Shown in pieces: positions 17,459-26,507 of a DNA stretch of 64,000 nucleotides. Every line of letters starts with the position of its first letter. Positions within the stretch are counted from its first letter, which is position 1. The notes beneath the pieces are model-generated. The model was not told where the DNA came from, did not search any database, and saw only the letters and a program-made list of their open reading frames with translations. The position numbers were made by a program, and so were the translations under genes. Source of the stretch: Sphingopyxis sp. H053 (GTDB taxonomy: Bacteria; Pseudomonadota; Alphaproteobacteria; Sphingomonadales; Sphingomonadaceae); contig NZ_LNRU01000011.1 in the NCBI RefSeq assembly GCF_001468225.1, positions 1 to 64,000 on the forward strand, in the 5' to 3' direction.

Positions 17459-17905
17459 ATGGAACTGGCTGGTTTTTTGGGGGCGACGATGCTTTGGATC
17501 AAAGCCGCGCATATCATTTTCGTGATTTTCCTGATGGCCGGCCTGTTCATGATGCCGCGCTTTTTCGTCTATCACCATCAATGTCCGGTCGGATCCGACG
17601 AGGACAAGAAATGGATCGAGCGCGAAGACCGGCTGCGGCGGATCATCTTGAATCCCGCGCTGATCATCGTCTGGATCTTCGGGCTGATGCTCGCTTTCAA
17701 CGGCGATTATTGGCACGAGGGATGGTTTATCGCCAAATTCCTGCTCGTGATCGCGCTGTCGGGCTATCATGGCTGGATGATCGGCTATGCGAAGAAACTC
17801 GCGCGCGGCGAGCGTCCGCTCTCCGAAAAGCGGCTGCGGATGCTGAACGAGGTTCCCGGGATCGCCGCGGCGATTATCGTTATCCTCGTCGTGGTTCGCC
17901 CCTAA
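17459..17905 (+). CDS. hemJ: Protoporphyrinogen IX oxidase, HemJ type
   Basis: An inner-membrane protein of 148 residues with four predicted hydrophobic segments: about 8-28, 65-80, 85-103 and 128-147. Motifs of HemJ are seen as WIKAAHIIFVIFLMAGLFMM with a conserved His, and LVIALSGYHGWMIGYAKKL with a second His. HemJ oxidises protoporphyrinogen IX to protoporphyrin IX in bacteria without HemG or HemY. It lies 3 bases after hemE, so probably the same transcript. Confidence 0.9.
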   Translation: MELAGFLGATMLWIKAAHIIFVIFLMAGLFMMPRFFVYHHQCPVGSDEDKKWIEREDRLRRIILNPALIIVWIFGLMLAFNGDYWHEGWFIAKFLLVIALSGYHGWMIGYAKKLARGERPLSEKRLRMLNEVPGIAAAIIVILVVVRP

Positions 17906-17929
17906 TCTCCCATCCGGCGCCAGCGCAAA

Positions 17930-17958
17930 TGGACCCCGGATCAAGTCCGGGGTGACGA
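17930..17958. repeat. Intergenic palindromic repeat, CCCCGGATCAAG type (copy 3)
   Basis: TGGACCCCGGATCAAGTCCG followed by GGGTGACGA, differing from the copy at 9981 at one central base. It lies after hemJ, 215 bases before rho. The remaining hemJ-rho gap shows no clear promoter. Confidence 0.75.
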
Positions 17959-18172
17959 GGGATTAAAAGGCAGCGCGAAAGCGCCCGATCACCGCTGCCC
18001 GATTGACTTGAACCCGGCCCGGTTATAGGGGCCGATCAACCCCGCTCCGCGCGGGCGGCGCTTCCTTGCGCCGAAGCTATCTGTAACGGTCGTCCCACGG
18101 CCGGATAGGCACCCCAGCGGTGCATCGAAATCGACTGTTATTCTCTCCTGAAAATCTACCTGGAATCCATCC

Positions 18173-19429
18173 ATGCATCTTAAAGAACTTAAAACCAAAG
18201 CCCCCGCCCAGCTCGTCGAAATGGCTGAAGAGCTGGGGGTCGAGGGCGCATCGACGCTGCGCAAGCAGGACCTGATGTTCTCGATCCTGAAAGAACTCGC
18301 CGAAGAGGGCGAGGAAATCATCGGGTCGGGCACGATCGAGGTCCTCCCGGACTCGTTCGGTTTCCTGCGCTCGTCCGAAGCCAATTATCTCGCCGGTCCC
18401 GACGACATCTATGTCTCGCCGAACCAGGTCCGCAAATATGGCCTGCGCACCGGCGACACCGTTGAAGGCGAAATCCGCGCCCCGCGCGACGGCGAGCGTT
18501 ATTTCGCGCTCACCAAGCTGATCAGCGTCAATTTCGACGACCCCGATGTCGTCCGCCACCGCGTCAATTTCGATAACTTGACGCCGCTCTATCCCAACCA
18601 GAAGCTGTCGCTCGACACCGTCGATCCGACCGTCAAGGACAAGTCGGCGCGCGTGATCGACCTCGTCAGCCCGCAGGGCAAGGGCCAGCGCGCGCTGATC
18701 GTCGCGCCGCCGCGTACCGGCAAGACGGTGCTGCTGCAGAATATCGCCAAGGCGATCACCGACAACCATCCCGAGGTTTACCTGATCGTCCTCCTCGTCG
18801 ACGAGCGTCCCGAGGAAGTCACCGACATGCAGCGCAGCGTGAAGGGCGAAGTCGTCTCGTCGACCTTCGACGAACCCGCGACGCGCCACGTCCAGGTTGC
18901 CGAAATGGTGATCGAAAAGGCGAAGCGCCTCGTCGAGCACAAGAAGGATGTCGTCATCCTGCTCGACTCGATCACGCGCCTCGGCCGCGCCTATAACACC
19001 GTCGTTCCGAGCTCGGGCAAGGTCCTGACCGGCGGTGTCGATGCGAATGCGCTCCAGCGTCCCAAGCGCTTCTTCGGCGCCGCGCGTAACATCGAGGAAG
19101 GCGGTTCGCTCTCGATCATCGCGACCGCGCTGATCGATACCGGCAGCCGCATGGACGAAGTGATCTTCGAAGAATTCAAGGGCACGGGTAACTCGGAAAT
19201 CGTGCTCGACCGCAAGGTCGCCGACAAGCGCATCTTCCCGTCGCTCGACGTCGGCAAGTCGGGCACCCGCAAGGAAGAATTGCTCGTCGAGAAGGACAAG
19301 CTCAGCAAAATGTGGGTGCTGCGCCGCATCCTCATGCAGATGGGCACGATCGACGCGATGGAATTCCTGCTCGACAAGATCAAGGATTCGAAGACCAACG
19401 AAGATTTCTTCGACAGCATGAACCAATAA
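18173..19429 (+). CDS. rho: Transcription termination factor Rho
   Basis: The hexameric RNA helicase that ends transcription at C-rich untranslated RNA. The 418-residue protein has the helical N-terminal region ([20 protein letters not shown]), a cold-shock-like RNA-binding domain around residues 50-125 ([20 protein letters not shown]), then the RecA-type ATPase with P-loop [17 protein letters not shown], Walker [16 protein letters not shown] and the Q- and R-loops [21 protein letters not shown] long leader (17906-18172) suggests autoregulation, but no element is evident. It belongs to the conserved alphaproteobacterial origin block. Confidence 0.97.
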   Translation: MHLKELKTKAPAQLVEMAEELGVEGASTLRKQDLMFSILKELAEEGEEIIGSGTIEVLPDSFGFLRSSEANYLAGPDDIYVSPNQVRKYGLRTGDTVEGEIRAPRDGERYFALTKLISVNFDDPDVVRHRVNFDNLTPLYPNQKLSLDTVDPTVKDKSARVIDLVSPQGKGQRALIVAPPRTGKTVLLQNIAKAITDNHPEVYLIVLLVDERPEEVTDMQRSVKGEVVSSTFDEPATRHVQVAEMVIEKAKRLVEHKKDVVILLDSITRLGRAYNTVVPSSGKVLTGGVDANALQRPKRFFGAARNIEEGGSLSIIATALIDTGSRMDEVIFEEFKGTGNSEIVLDRKVADKRIFPSLDVGKSGTRKEELLVEKDKLSKMWVLRRILMQMGTIDAMEFLLDKIKDSKTNEDFFDSMNQ

Positions 19430-19438
19430 GCCGCCGCG

Positions 19439-19732
19439 ATGGCCGTGATCGAACACGCCTTGCTGCACGTCCGTGCGGGCAGCGAAGCCGATTTCGAGGC
19501 GGCCGTCCGCGAAGCGCGGCCGCTGATCACCGCGTCGCCCGGCTTTATTTCGCTCGAAATTTGCCGCCCGATAGCAACCGGACAGGCTTATCTGCTTTTA
19601 GTGAAGTGGAGGTCGGTCGAGGATCATCGGGACGGCTTCCGGCAATCGGACCGCTACCAGCAGTGGCGGGCGTTGCTGCATCATTTTTATGACCCTATGC
19701 CAGAGGTCAGCTATTTCGGAGAGCCGCTGTGA
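19439..19732 (+). CDS. Antibiotic biosynthesis monooxygenase (ABM) domain protein
   Basis: A 97-residue ferredoxin-like alpha/beta protein. IEHALLHVRAGSEADFEAAV and LITASPGFISLEICRP are the usual ABM strands and helix, followed by YLLLVKWRSVEDHRDGFRQS. Relatives include small cofactor-free monooxygenases and many stress proteins of unknown substrate. It follows rho by 9 bases and its stop overlaps the GTG of the TerC gene, so it is probably co-transcribed with both. Confidence 0.82.
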   Translation: MAVIEHALLHVRAGSEADFEAAVREARPLITASPGFISLEICRPIATGQAYLLLVKWRSVEDHRDGFRQSDRYQQWRALLHHFYDPMPEVSYFGEPL

Positions 19733-20454
19733 TTTTGGAATTTTTGACCCAGGCCGGCGCGCACGCCGCCGGATTTGGCGGACCCGCCGAGATGTGGGGC
19801 GCGATCGTCAACGATTTTTCGAACATCACCGAGCCCGCGGCCTTTGCCGCCTTCCTGCAGGTGCTGATGATCGACCTCGTCCTCGCGGGTGACAATGCGA
19901 TTGTCGTCGGCGCGCTCGCCGCGGGTCTTCCCGCTGAGCAACGCAAGAAGGTCATCCTGATCGGCGTGATCGCGGCATTGGTGCTGCGCATCGCCTTCGC
20001 GCTCGTCGTCACCCAGCTGATGCAGATCGTCGGGCTGATTTTCGTCGGCGGGCTGCTGCTCGTGTGGGTCGCGTGGAAAATGTGGCGCGAGCTGCGTCAC
20101 GCCGGCCAGTCGCACGGTTCGCCCGAGATTGCGGGTGACGAGCATTCGGGCCTGAAGCCCGCCAAGAGCTTTGCCGGCGCCGCCTGGGCGGTGGCCGTCG
20201 CCGACGTCAGCATGAGCCTCGACAATGTGCTTGCGGTCGCGGGCGCGGCGCGCGAGCATCCGGGCATCCTGATCGTCGGGCTGATTTTTGCCGTCGCGCT
20301 GATGGGCCTCGCGGCGAACATCATCGCCAAATATATCGAGCGCTACCGCTGGATCGCTTACGTCGGCCTTGCCGTGATCGTCTATGTCGCGGTCAAGATG
20401 ATCTACGAAGGCTGGGTCGACCCGGGTGTCGGGGTCGGGACGCTGTTCGGCTAA
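19729..20454 (+). CDS. TerC/YjbE family integral membrane protein
   Basis: A 241-residue membrane protein of the TerC superfamily. Hydrophobic segments alternate with the diagnostic acidic motifs LMIDLVLAGDNAIVVGALAA near residue 50 and VADVSMSLDNVLAVAGAA near residue 165, which place Asp and Asn in the membrane. Members export or handle divalent metals, in particular Mn(II), or confer tellurite resistance; which applies here is unknown. The start is GTG overlapping the previous stop (GTGA). A good intrinsic terminator follows. Confidence 0.9.
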   Translation: MILEFLTQAGAHAAGFGGPAEMWGAIVNDFSNITEPAAFAAFLQVLMIDLVLAGDNAIVVGALAAGLPAEQRKKVILIGVIAALVLRIAFALVVTQLMQIVGLIFVGGLLLVWVAWKMWRELRHAGQSHGSPEIAGDEHSGLKPAKSFAGAAWAVAVADVSMSLDNVLAVAGAAREHPGILIVGLIFAVALMGLAANIIAKYIERYRWIAYVGLAVIVYVAVKMIYEGWVDPGVGVGTLFG

Positions 20455-20461
20455 AAAAGGG

Positions 20462-20492
20462 AAAGCCAGCCCTTCGCGGGGCTGGCTTTTTT
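20462..20492 (+). terminator. Intrinsic terminator after the TerC gene
   Basis: An 11-bp perfect stem, AAAGCCAGCCC (20462-20472) with GGGCTGGCTTT (20479-20489), loop TTCGCG, and the T-run continues to 20492. It ends the rho-ABM-TerC transcript. Confidence 0.9.
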
Positions 20493-20516
20493 CTTGTCCG
20501 TTCCCATCTCTCGGTC

Positions 20517-20918
20517 ATGTCCGCACTCCACATGACCCGCGTTGCCGTCGGCTGCACCGACTATCCGGCGCTGGAGGCGCGGATCGCCAATTATGCCGAA
20601 GGCGGCGAGATTCGCTTTGCGACGCGGTTCCGGCCAAAGCGCGCCGACGAGCTGATCGGTGGCAAGCTGCATTTCATCGTGAAGCATACGCTCGTTGCGC
20701 GCGTGGAAATCCTGCGCTTCGACGATCGCAGCGACGGGCGCGTCGACATCGTGTGCGTCGCCGGTCTCGAGCGCGTGCATCCGCAGCCGAAGCGTGCGCA
20801 TCAGGGCTGGCGCTATCTGGCCGACGCCGATGCGCCGAAGGGCGTCGGCGATCAGAGCGGGGTCGGCGAACTACCGCCCGAACTCTATCGCGAGCTCGCC
20901 GAACTGATGCTGATTTAA
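20517..20918 (+). CDS. DUF1489 family protein
   Basis: A 133-residue cytoplasmic protein. MTRVAVGCTDYPALEARIAN, TRFRPKRADELIGGKLHFIV, VARVEILRFDD and GWRYLADADAPKGVGD match the alphaproteobacterial DUF1489 pattern. Function unknown. Its stop overlaps that of the convergent NTF2-like gene by 4 bases. Confidence 0.75.
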   Translation: MSALHMTRVAVGCTDYPALEARIANYAEGGEIRFATRFRPKRADELIGGKLHFIVKHTLVARVEILRFDDRSDGRVDIVCVAGLERVHPQPKRAHQGWRYLADADAPKGVGDQSGVGELPPELYRELAELMLI

Positions 20919-21319
20919 TTCGCGGCTTGCGCTGCCAGCATTTCGCCCATCTTTTCCCAGACCTTGTTGATCGCCTTGAGCGGGCGAACCATAACCTTGA
21001 AATCGCTTATTTTTCCCTCGTCGTTCCAGGTGATGATGTCGACGCCGTTGATCTGGATGCCGTCGAGGCTGCTCTGGAATTCGAGCACCGCCTGGTCGCC
21101 ATCGACGATCTCGCGCAGATAGCGGAAATCGTCGCCGCCGAGAACGTGGCTCGCCGCGTGGAGATAGGCGAAGACCTTGTCGCGGCCCTCCTGCGGCGTG
21201 TGGACGACGGGCGAATGGAACACCGCATCCTCGGCGAGCAGGTCACGGAGCGCCTGCGGGTCGCCGCCGCCCGCCATATAGGCGTGCCAGGCGGCGAGGC
21301 CGGGATGCGGCGCGCTCAT
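20915..21319 (-). CDS. NTF2-like (SnoaL-type) protein
   Basis: A 134-residue alpha+beta-barrel protein with a hydrophobic pocket. HAYMAGGGDPQALRDLLAED, VFHSPVVHTPQEGRDKVFAY and INGVDIITWNDEGKISDFKV are the usual SnoaL strands. Members range from isomerases to binding proteins; no substrate is evident. It overlaps the stop of the dienelactone hydrolase-like gene (ATGA), so the two are probably one unit. Confidence 0.8.
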   Translation of the reverse strand: MSAPHPGLAAWHAYMAGGGDPQALRDLLAEDAVFHSPVVHTPQEGRDKVFAYLHAASHVLGGDDFRYLREIVDGDQAVLEFQSSLDGIQINGVDIITWNDEGKISDFKVMVRPLKAINKVWEKMGEMLAAQAAN

Positions 21320-22014
21320 GCGAGCTGCTCGGCGAAGAAGGCGCGGGTGCGGCCGTCGGCGAGCTGGGCGCCTTCCTCATTGCGGCGATTGCCCATCGTC
21401 GCGGCGAAACCATGGTCGAGCCCGGGATAGTCGTGGAGCGTGACCTTCGGGTGCGGATCGAGCGCGTCGTGGATCTTTTTCTGCGCCGCATGGTCGACGA
21501 AATGATCCTCGGTCGGGATATGAAGCATCAGCGGGTTGGCGATCGCGTGGCTTTCGTTCAGCATCTGGTCGATCATGACGCCGTAATAGCCGACCGATGC
21601 ATCGATATCGGTGCGCGTCGCGGCCATATAGGCGAGGCGGCCGCCGAGGCAGAAGCCGACCGCGCCGATCCTGCCGGCGCCCTGGCTGCGCAGCCAGTGG
21701 ATCGCGGCCTCGATATCCTTGACCCCGTCATCGGCGTCATATTGGCCGAAATAGCCGAGCGCCTGCTGGAATTCGGCCTCGATATCGGGGCTGAGCTCGA
21801 CCCCGGGGGCGAAGCGCCAGAAGATGTCGGGGGCGATCGCGAGATAGCCTTCGGCCGCCCAGTCGTCGCACTTCTGCCGGATGCCTTCGTTGACGCCGAA
21901 AATTTCGGGGATGACGATGATCGCGCGCGTGCTGTCCGCGTCGGGTCGCGCGACATAGGCGGGGATCGTGCCGGCGCCGTCGAGCGTCGGGATGTCGGTG
22001 TTCGTTGCGGCCAT
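21316..22014 (-). CDS. Dienelactone hydrolase family protein
   Basis: A 232-residue alpha/beta hydrolase. The nucleophile is Cys in GAVGFCLGGRLAYM near residue 122, with His in YPGLDHGFAA near residue 205 and an acidic residue in IPTEDHFVDH, the Cys-Asp-His triad of carboxymethylenebutenolidase. The start region, IPAYVARPDADSTRAIIVIP, is typical. True dienelactone activity cannot be inferred: no chlorocatechol genes lie nearby. The hydrolase is cytoplasmic. Confidence 0.88.
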   Translation of the reverse strand: MAATNTDIPTLDGAGTIPAYVARPDADSTRAIIVIPEIFGVNEGIRQKCDDWAAEGYLAIAPDIFWRFAPGVELSPDIEAEFQQALGYFGQYDADDGVKDIEAAIHWLRSQGAGRIGAVGFCLGGRLAYMAATRTDIDASVGYYGVMIDQMLNESHAIANPLMLHIPTEDHFVDHAAQKKIHDALDPHPKVTLHDYPGLDHGFAATMGNRRNEEGAQLADGRTRAFFAEQLA

Positions 22015-22121
22015 GTGGGGAGCTCTCCTGACTCTTGCTTCTTTGTGGTGAAAGCGCGAAGCTAGCGGGGCTGCGGGCGTGGCTCAAGCGGCTAACCGGC
22101 ATTTCGGGGCGGAGACAGGCG

Positions 22122-22418
22122 ATGAAGTTCAATATCGAGATCGATTGCACCCCTGAGGAGGCGCGGCGCCTGTTCGGCCTTCCCGATCTCGAGCCGCTCC
22201 ACGACATCTATCTCGACCGCGTCAAGGAATTGATGGCGAAGGGGATCACCCCCGACATGGTCCAGTCGATGGTCAAGACCTGGGTGCCGATGGGCGGCAG
22301 CGGGCTCGAGCTCGTCCAGTCATTGCTCGGCCAGTTCGGCGGCGGACTGATGGGCGGCGCATCGAAATCGACCGGCACGGACGATGACGACAAGTCCGCC
22401 AAGGGGCGCAAGAGCTGA
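22122..22418 (+). CDS. DUF6489 family protein
   Basis: A 98-residue protein seen mainly in alphaproteobacteria. MKFNIEIDCTPEEARRLFGL, PLHDIYLDRVKELMAKGITP and WVPMGGSGLELVQSLLGQFG are the recognisable parts, ending in a charged tail. A start at 22035 would lie upstream, but the ATG at 22122 has GGGGCGGAG before it and the conserved N-terminus. The stop overlaps the proposed CTG start of mnmE. Function unknown. Confidence 0.75.
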   Translation: MKFNIEIDCTPEEARRLFGLPDLEPLHDIYLDRVKELMAKGITPDMVQSMVKTWVPMGGSGLELVQSLLGQFGGGLMGGASKSTGTDDDDKSAKGRKS

Positions 22419-23746
22419 GCCAAGCCATTGTAAGCGATACGATTTTTGCGCTGTCGAGCGGGATGCCGCCGGCGGCGATCGGCGTTGTGCGCGTCAGTGG
22501 GCCGGCGGCTGGGGCAGCGCTGCAGACGCTCGGGGGGCGGTTGCCTGAGCCGCGCCGTGCGTCGCTGGCCGAACTGAAAAACGCTGATGGAGCGCCGCTC
22601 GATAATGCGTTGATCCTGTGGTTCCCCGGACCGGCCACGGCGACCGGCGAGGATCTCGCCGAATTGCATCTGCACGGCGGTCGCGCGGTGGTCGCGGCGG
22701 TCGAGGCGGCGCTTGGCGCGATGCCGGGGGTACGCCCTGCGGTCGCGGGGGAATTTACGCGGCGTGCGTTCGACAATGGACGAATCGACTTGGCTGAGGC
22801 CGAGGGGCTGGCCGACCTGCTCGCCGCCGAAACCGAAAGCCAGCGCGTGCAGGCGCTCGGCATGGCGAGCGGGCATGTCTCGCGAGCGGTCGCAGATTGG
22901 CAGGACCGGCTCCTCAACCTGATGGCGGGGGCCGAAGCCGAGCTGAATTTTGCCGACGAGGATGATGTCGAAGTGGGCGACGCTATCACGCAGCGTTTGA
23001 TTGCGGGGATGGGGGCCCTTTCAGCCGAGCTCGGCGAATGGCTGGCGCGGCCGGCGGCGGAGGTGATCGCCGAAGGGCTGTCGGTGGTGATCGCGGGGCC
23101 GCCGAACGCCGGAAAATCGACCTTGATCAATGCCTTGGCGCAGCGCGAGCTTGCGATCGTGTCGCCGGTAGCGGGGACGACGCGCGATGTGATCGAAACG
23201 CCGCTCGCGCTCGACGGGATCGCGATGCGCTTTTCGGATACCGCGGGGATTCGGGGTGAGGGCGCCGATGTGATTGAGGCGATCGGAATCGACCGCGCGC
23301 GGGCGGCGGTCGAGGGCGCCGACATCCTGTTGTGGCTCGGTCCGCCGAAGGAAGCACCGGAGCATCCGCGCTGCATCGCAATCGCCGCGCAGGCCGATCG
23401 CTGGTCGGGCGATGCGGCGGCGGAGGCCGGCGCGGCGCATTGCGACCTGATTCTGTCAGCGGCGACGGGCGAGGGGATGGACAAGCTCCATCGCTATATC
23501 GTCGACATGGCACGCACCTTGTTGCCGCGCGAGGGCGAAGCCGCGCTGCGCCAGCGCCAGCGCGCCGCGCTCGCCGAAGCGCGCGACTGGCTGACGATCG
23601 AGCCAGAATCGCGCGAGGCGAGTGATTTAATCTTGCTCGCCGAGCGACTTAGGCTCGCCGCGACCGCGCTCGACCGGATCACGGGGCGCGCCGGAGTCGA
23701 GGAAATGCTTGATGCGCTGTTTGGGCGTTTCTGCATCGGGAAATGA
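22415..23746 (+). CDS. mnmE: tRNA modification GTPase MnmE (proposed CTG start)
   Basis: With MnmG, adds the cmnm5 group to U34 of certain tRNAs. Domains: N-terminal folate-binding region, helical region, GTPase insert and the C-terminal FCIGK with the conserved Cys. P-loop is [16 protein letters not shown]3 is SDTAG, and the G2-like TTRDVIE follows. The G4 position reads AQADR in place of NKxD. Starting at the first ATG (22463) would lose the conserved [10 protein letters not shown]; reading on upstream restores it, with CTG at 22415 eight bases after AAGGGG. An ATT at 22427 is a weaker choice. The gene overlaps the previous stop (CTGA). Confidence 0.93.
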   Translation: MSQAIVSDTIFALSSGMPPAAIGVVRVSGPAAGAALQTLGGRLPEPRRASLAELKNADGAPLDNALILWFPGPATATGEDLAELHLHGGRAVVAAVEAALGAMPGVRPAVAGEFTRRAFDNGRIDLAEAEGLADLLAAETESQRVQALGMASGHVSRAVADWQDRLLNLMAGAEAELNFADEDDVEVGDAITQRLIAGMGALSAELGEWLARPAAEVIAEGLSVVIAGPPNAGKSTLINALAQRELAIVSPVAGTTRDVIETPLALDGIAMRFSDTAGIRGEGADVIEAIGIDRARAAVEGADILLWLGPPKEAPEHPRCIAIAAQADRWSGDAAAEAGAAHCDLILSAATGEGMDKLHRYIVDMARTLLPREGEAALRQRQRAALAEARDWLTIEPESREASDLILLAERLRLAATALDRITGRAGVEEMLDALFGRFCIGK

Positions 23747-23762
23747 TGTTCCACGTGAAACA
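23747..23762. promoter_or_regulatory. parS: parS centromere site 1
   Basis: TGTTCCACGTGAAACA matches the parS consensus TGTTNCACGTGAAACA. It begins directly after the mnmE stop codon and lies about 7.5 kb from the origin. ParB is expected to load here. Confidence 0.9.
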
Positions 23763-23822
23763 TCGAGCGGCAAGCAGCACGGTGGATTCGACGCGCGCTT
23801 TGCGGTAAAGGCCGCACCAATC

Positions 23823-25691
23823 ATGCAGAATGAAGCAATTTTCGATGTCATCGTCGTCGGCGGTGGGCACGCCGGAACCGAAGCCGCCGCGGCGGCGGCT
23901 CGGCTCGGCGCGCGCGTGGCGCTCGTCAGCTTCGACCCCGCACTGATCGGGACGATGTCGTGCAACCCCGCGATCGGCGGGCTCGGCAAGGGCCATCTGA
24001 TGCGCGAGGTCGACGCGCTCGACGGCTGGATGGCGCGCGCCGCCGACAGCGCGGCGATCCATTATCGCATGCTCAACGCATCGAAGGGCGCGGCGGTGCA
24101 GGGGCCGCGCGTCCAGGCCGACCGCAAACTCTATCGCGCGGCGATTCAGAAATTGCTCGCGGCAGAGGACGGCATCACCGTCGTGGCGGGCGAGGCTGCG
24201 GCGCTGCGGCTGTCGGAGGATGGGTGCGTCGCAGGACTCGATCTGGCCGACGGGTCCGCTTTGAGTGCGCGCGCGGTCGTGCTTGCAACGGGGACATTCC
24301 TCGGCGGCCGGCTCTTCCGCGGCGAAGAGCGGATGGAAGGCGGCCGCATCGGCGAGGCCGGCGCGCACCGACTCGCCGAGCAATTGCGCGCGGCCGACCT
24401 GCCGATGGCGCGGCTCAAGACGGGGACACCGCCACGGCTCGACGGGCGGACGATCGACTGGGCGCGGCTCGAGGAGCAGCCGTCGGATGGCGCGGAAGGC
24501 GCGCGCTGGACCTGTTCCACGTGGAACAGCGAACGGACGGTGCCGCAGATCTTTTGCGCGATCACGCGCACCAATGCCCAAGCCCATGCGATCATCGCGG
24601 CGAATCTCGATCGCTCGCCGCTGTTCACGGGTGCGATCGGGGCGGCGGGGCCGCGTTATTGCCCTTCGATCGAGGACAAGATCCACCGTTTCGCCGACCG
24701 TGACGGGCATCAGGTGTTTCTCGAACCCGAGGGGCTCGACAGCTTTCTCGTCTATCCGAACGGGATATCGACTTCGCTTCCCGCCGACGTGCAGCTTGCG
24801 ATGTTGCGCACGATGGAGGGGCTCGAGACAGTCGAGATGGTCGTGCCGGGCTATGCGGTCGAATATGATCATATCGATCCGCGCGCGCTCGACCGGACCT
24901 TGCAGGTGCGTGCACTGCCGGGCCTCTGGTGCGCGGGGCAGATCAACGGAACGACCGGATATGAGGAGGCGGCGGCGCAGGGGCTGGTCGCCGGCGCGAA
25001 TGCCGCGCTCGCTGTGCAAGACCGCGATCCGTTGATCCTCGACCGATCCGAATCCTATATCGGTGTGATGGTCGACGATCTGGTGCTGCAGGGCGTCACC
25101 GAACCCTATCGCATGCTCACCGCGCGCGCCGAATATCGGCTGCGCCTCCGCGCCGACAATGCCGTAACGCGGTTGACTCCGAAGGGGATCGCATTGGGGT
25201 TGGTGCGGCCCGCGACCGCCGCGCTGTTCGAAGCGCGGCAGGCCGAGCGGGCACGCGCAGAAGCCTTGCTCGATCGGCCGGTCGCGACCGCCGATTATGC
25301 CGCGGTCGGGCTGGCGCTTCCGGGCGACGGTATCGCCCGCCGGCGGATCGACCTGCTGCGCTATCCCGACATCACGATGGCGCGGCTTGTCATACTCGCA
25401 CCCGAACTCGCTTCAATCGATCCGACGATTCTGTCCGAGATCGCCGAGGACGCGCATTATGCACCCTATATCGCGCGGCAGGATGCCGAGCTGCGCGCGC
25501 TCGCGGCGAATGAGGCGATCATGCTCGATCCCGTGCTCGACTATGCCGCGATCGGCGGGCTGTCGCGCGAGATGGTCGAGCGGCTGACGAAGGCGCGCCC
25601 CGAGACGCTGGGGCAGGCGGCGCGGATCGATGGGGTAACACCCGCGGCGCTGACCGCGATCATGGTGCACAGCCGGCGGCGCGCGGCGTAG
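23823..25691 (+). CDS. mnmG: tRNA uridine-5-carboxymethylaminomethyl synthesis enzyme MnmG
   Basis: FAD-dependent partner of MnmE in modifying U34 of tRNAs. The 622-residue protein starts [20 protein letters not shown] with the FAD dinucleotide fold, then [20 protein letters not shown] with the conserved Cys, an NADH-binding insert, and a C-terminal helical domain that contacts MnmE. An in-frame ATG at 23709 overlaps mnmE and the parS site and adds no conserved sequence; the ATG at 23823 matches the family. A second parS site is embedded in the coding sequence at 24513-24528. Confidence 0.96.
   Translation: MQNEAIFDVIVVGGGHAGTEAAAAAARLGARVALVSFDPALIGTMSCNPAIGGLGKGHLMREVDALDGWMARAADSAAIHYRMLNASKGAAVQGPRVQADRKLYRAAIQKLLAAEDGITVVAGEAAALRLSEDGCVAGLDLADGSALSARAVVLATGTFLGGRLFRGEERMEGGRIGEAGAHRLAEQLRAADLPMARLKTGTPPRLDGRTIDWARLEEQPSDGAEGARWTCSTWNSERTVPQIFCAITRTNAQAHAIIAANLDRSPLFTGAIGAAGPRYCPSIEDKIHRFADRDGHQVFLEPEGLDSFLVYPNGISTSLPADVQLAMLRTMEGLETVEMVVPGYAVEYDHIDPRALDRTLQVRALPGLWCAGQINGTTGYEEAAAQGLVAGANAALAVQDRDPLILDRSESYIGVMVDDLVLQGVTEPYRMLTARAEYRLRLRADNAVTRLTPKGIALGLVRPATAALFEARQAERARAEALLDRPVATADYAAVGLALPGDGIARRRIDLLRYPDITMARLVILAPELASIDPTILSEIAEDAHYAPYIARQDAELRALAANEAIMLDPVLDYAAIGGLSREMVERLTKARPETLGQAARIDGVTPAALTAIMVHSRRRAA
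24513..24528. promoter_or_regulatory. parS: parS centromere site 2, inside mnmG
   Basis: TGTTCCACGTGGAACA, a perfect palindrome. In mnmG it encodes Cys-Ser-Thr-Trp-Asn-(Ser). Differs from the consensus in one arm base (A to G), as does site 3. Confidence 0.85.
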
Positions 25692-25718
25692 TGGAAATTC
25701 AGAATATGATTCTCTTCC

Positions 25719-25826
25719 CGTCATTCCCGCGAAGGCGGGAATCCCGCTTTTAGTCCGACCCAAGCTCGGGTTTGTCGGTTTGCAGGGAATGGGAAGAGCG
25801 GGATTCCCGCCTTCGCGGGAATGACG
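25719..25826. repeat. 30-bp inverted repeat between mnmG and rsmG
   Basis: Arms CGTCATTCCCGCGAAGGCGG (start of 25719-25748) and its complement (25797-25826) are perfect over 30 bp, with a 48-base spacer that contains a smaller CAAGCTCGGGTTTG hairpin. The right arm brings an in-frame ATG (25821) in front of rsmG. Related palindromes are at 32916 and at the right edge of the window. Confidence 0.85.
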
Positions 25827-25841
25827 AAGAAAGGGGGCAGC

Positions 25842-26507
25842 TTGTCCGACGTCTCAAAGCCATTGGAGAGTGAAGACGCCGCGCGCGCCTGGATTGGCGA
25901 AGCGTTCGCGCCGACACCGGATCAGTGGGAAAAGCTTGACCGCTTTGTTGCCAAGCTTGTTGCCGAGAACGACCGGCAGAATCTGATCGCTGCGTCAACA
26001 ATCCCGACGATGTGGGTCCGGCATATTGCTGACAGCGCCCAGCTCTTGTCTTTCGATACGCGCGACGGTGACGGTCTCTGGATCGATCTCGGGAGCGGCG
26101 CGGGGTTGCCGGGGCTTGTTATCGCCATATTGAGTTCGCGCCCGATGCTGCTCGTTGAATCGCGCAAGCGGCGCTGTGATTTCCTGCGGACTGTCGCTGC
26201 GGAGCTGGGTCTGGCAAATGTCGAGGTCGTCGAGGCGCCTTTGGAACGGATCGAGATCCGGCCCGGAGCGACGATCAGCGCGCGTGCTTTTGCCCCGCTC
26301 GACAAGCTGCTCGACTTATCCGCTCGTTTTTCCACCGAATCGACGCGATGGTTACTGCCAAAGGGGCGAAACGCGGTTAAGGAACTGGCTTTGCTGCCCC
26401 AGCCATGGCAGAGAATGTTCCACGTGGAACAGAGCCGCACCGATGCCGAGAGCCAGATTTTGGTGGGCACGGGAAAAATCGCGGCAAAACAGCGAGGAAA
26501 GCGATGA
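25842..26507 (+). CDS. rsmG: 16S rRNA (guanine(527)-N7)-methyltransferase
   Basis: Methylates G527 of 16S rRNA with SAM in the cytoplasm. The 221-residue protein has LVAENDRQNLIAASTIPTMW, the SAM-binding loop IDLGSGAGLPGLVIAI near residue 85, and RAFAPLDKLLDLSARF with the usual basic and acidic residues. Two starts are possible: an ATG at 25821 that lies inside the palindromic repeat, and a TTG at 25842 seven bases after AAGGGGG, which is preferred. A third parS site is embedded at 26416-26431. The stop overlaps the parA start (ATGA). Confidence 0.92.
   Translation: MSDVSKPLESEDAARAWIGEAFAPTPDQWEKLDRFVAKLVAENDRQNLIAASTIPTMWVRHIADSAQLLSFDTRDGDGLWIDLGSGAGLPGLVIAILSSRPMLLVESRKRRCDFLRTVAAELGLANVEVVEAPLERIEIRPGATISARAFAPLDKLLDLSARFSTESTRWLLPKGRNAVKELALLPQPWQRMFHVEQSRTDAESQILVGTGKIAAKQRGKR
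26416..26431. promoter_or_regulatory. parS: parS centromere site 3, inside rsmG
   Basis: TGTTCCACGTGGAACA, identical to site 2 and a perfect palindrome. In rsmG it is read in another frame relative to the site (Met-Phe-His-Val-Glu-Gln). It ends 72 bases before the parA start codon. Confidence 0.85.

Noticed and set aside
18003..18029. TTGACT and TATAGG as a rho promoter
   Set aside because: The spacer is only 15 bases, which is short for a housekeeping promoter, and the boxes are not better than chance in this region.
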